Shown: in pieces, positions 12,818 through 13,453 of the stretch | Layout: each line of letters opens with the position of its first letter | Position numbering within the stretch: position 1 is the first letter of the stretch | Origin: CAYHWW01 sp964360145 | Lineage (GTDB): Bacteria > Bdellovibrionota > UBA1018 > CAYHWW01 | Assembly: GCA_964360145.1 (NCBI GenBank) | Contig: CAYHWW010000088.1 | Span: 1-13,453 of the forward strand | Length of the DNA: 13,453 bases | Reading direction: 5' to 3' | The notes under the pieces: model-generated | The model's database searches: none | The model's input: only the letters and a program-made list of their open reading frames with translations | Told to the model about the DNA's origin: nothing | Translations under genes and position numbers: made by a program

Positions 12818-13453
12818 CTAAGGGCTCAGAACGGCGCCGCAGCTTACCACCTGGTTGATTTCCTCATCGACACCACGATAGAGCCACCGCTCGATGCCTG
12901 ATTCTTGAATGCGTGAAGGCCACCAGTATTCCTTCAGTACCATTTCCACCACGCCGGTACGCTCAGCGCGATTGCGGGCCACGTATTCATCCTTCAACTC
13001 ATCCGCCGTTTTGAAAAGATTCGAAAAAGCTGAACGCGGGTTTCTCCTGAAAACAGCCATGAAACGAGCAATGCCCCGTGATGGCTCCTGAAGCTCCATC
13101 TGCTTGGCTTCCATTTCGTAAAGCAGGGCCATGCGGTCGAGCCCCCGGGAAATGGCGCGGGCCATGGCCCGCGCGTTCTGGATTGCATTCAAGTCATTGG
13201 CAATGGAGGCCCTGGTGAGGTTGGCTCCATAAAGTATCGCAAAGCTCATCAACTGGGTGTCCTGTTTCATGATGAGTGTCCGCAATGCATCCAGACTTGT
13301 GAGACTGTCGTCCGCGGGCAGCCGCTGAAATTCAGATTCTGTGGCGGCCACCGCGCCCCCATGGTTCTCGAGCACCATGCTGACTTCCTCTTCGATGGTG
13401 CCATTTTCCCTGAACCGGGCCCAGTAGTCGCCCCGGGCGGGGTAAGTTTGGCG
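12818..13453 (-). CDS. Hypothetical protein, partial (runs off the right edge)
   Basis: I do not recognise this protein. The frame is open through the right end: 25 more codons without a stop precede the ATG at 13378, so at least 211 residues are visible and the true start is probably outside. It is helical and charged, with no signal or membrane segment in the visible part. A notable stretch is NDLNAIQNARAMARAISRGLDRMALLYEMEAKQMELQEP (in parts, middle), followed by a basic FRRNPRSAFSNLF. VVSCGAVLSP ends it. It faces the outer-membrane barrel gene tail to tail, 1 base apart, with a weak 5-bp hairpin (12814-12828) at the junction. Confidence 0.75.
   Translation of the reverse strand, partial: RQTYPARGDYWARFRENGTIEEEVSMVLENHGGAVAATESEFQRLPADDSLTSLDALRTLIMKQDTQLMSFAILYGANLTRASIANDLNAIQNARAMARAISRGLDRMALLYEMEAKQMELQEPSRGIARFMAVFRRNPRSAFSNLFKTADELKDEYVARNRAERTGVVEMVLKEYWWPSRIQESGIERWLYRGVDEEINQVVSCGAVLSP

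Noticed and set aside
12814..12828. Bidirectional terminator between the two convergent genes (TGAGC/GCTCA)
   Set aside because: The stem is only 5 bp and no T-run follows it on either strand; the T-rich stretch lies before it on the plus strand.
1..13453. CRISPR array, tRNA or rRNA genes
   Set aside because: No regularly spaced direct repeats, no recognisable tRNA cloverleaf with a T-loop, and no rRNA-like sequence seen on either strand.

Overview
The window looks like a chromosomal segment of a Gram-negative, predator-type deltaproteobacterial relative (Bdellovibrionota/Oligoflexia-like). This assignment is inference. It rests on a TIGR02147/DUF4423 regulator next to secreted HExxH proteins, several outer-membrane barrels with Sec signals, a gap-pgk-tpiA-secG cluster and high-GC coding sequence. 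A run of 10 Ns inside pgk shows that the sequence comes from a scaffolded draft assembly.

Left block (1-2884, all minus strand): a divergent copy of a structured intergenic repeat at the window edge, an unrecognised helical protein (87-746), a stand-alone AAA+ ATPase with a DUF4143 domain (844-1983), and a TIGR02147-family regulator (2039-2884). The ATPase gene has overlapping palindromes laid over its promoter and looks leaderless.

Central block (2994-5479, plus strand): a two-gene unit divergent from the regulator. It encodes an exported protein with an HExxH zinc-protease motif and a C-terminal hexapeptide-like beta-helix, then an outer-membrane lipoprotein/barrel. A 19-bp dyad sits between the regulator and this unit. 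The unit ends in a second copy of the structured repeat (5475-5611), a 26-bp inverted repeat enclosing further hairpins.

Glycolytic block (5723-9761): gap and pgk, then a reverse-oriented EamA-type transporter gene wedged between pgk and tpiA, then tpiA. Gap, Pgk and TpiA catalyse consecutive or adjoining steps of lower glycolysis.

Envelope block (9774-12816): secG (Sec translocon), two unrecognised proteins in overlapping frames (one of them a membrane-anchored TPR protein), and a small outer-membrane beta-barrel, tightly packed and probably co-transcribed. A convergent, unrecognised gene (12818 to the edge) runs off the right end.

The strongest novelty candidate is the structured repeat. 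The two copies share loop and flanks, while the central 7-bp stem differs by two compensatory base-pair changes, and each copy starts exactly at the 3' end of a gene in the same orientation. No stretch longer than 300 bases lacks a gene.
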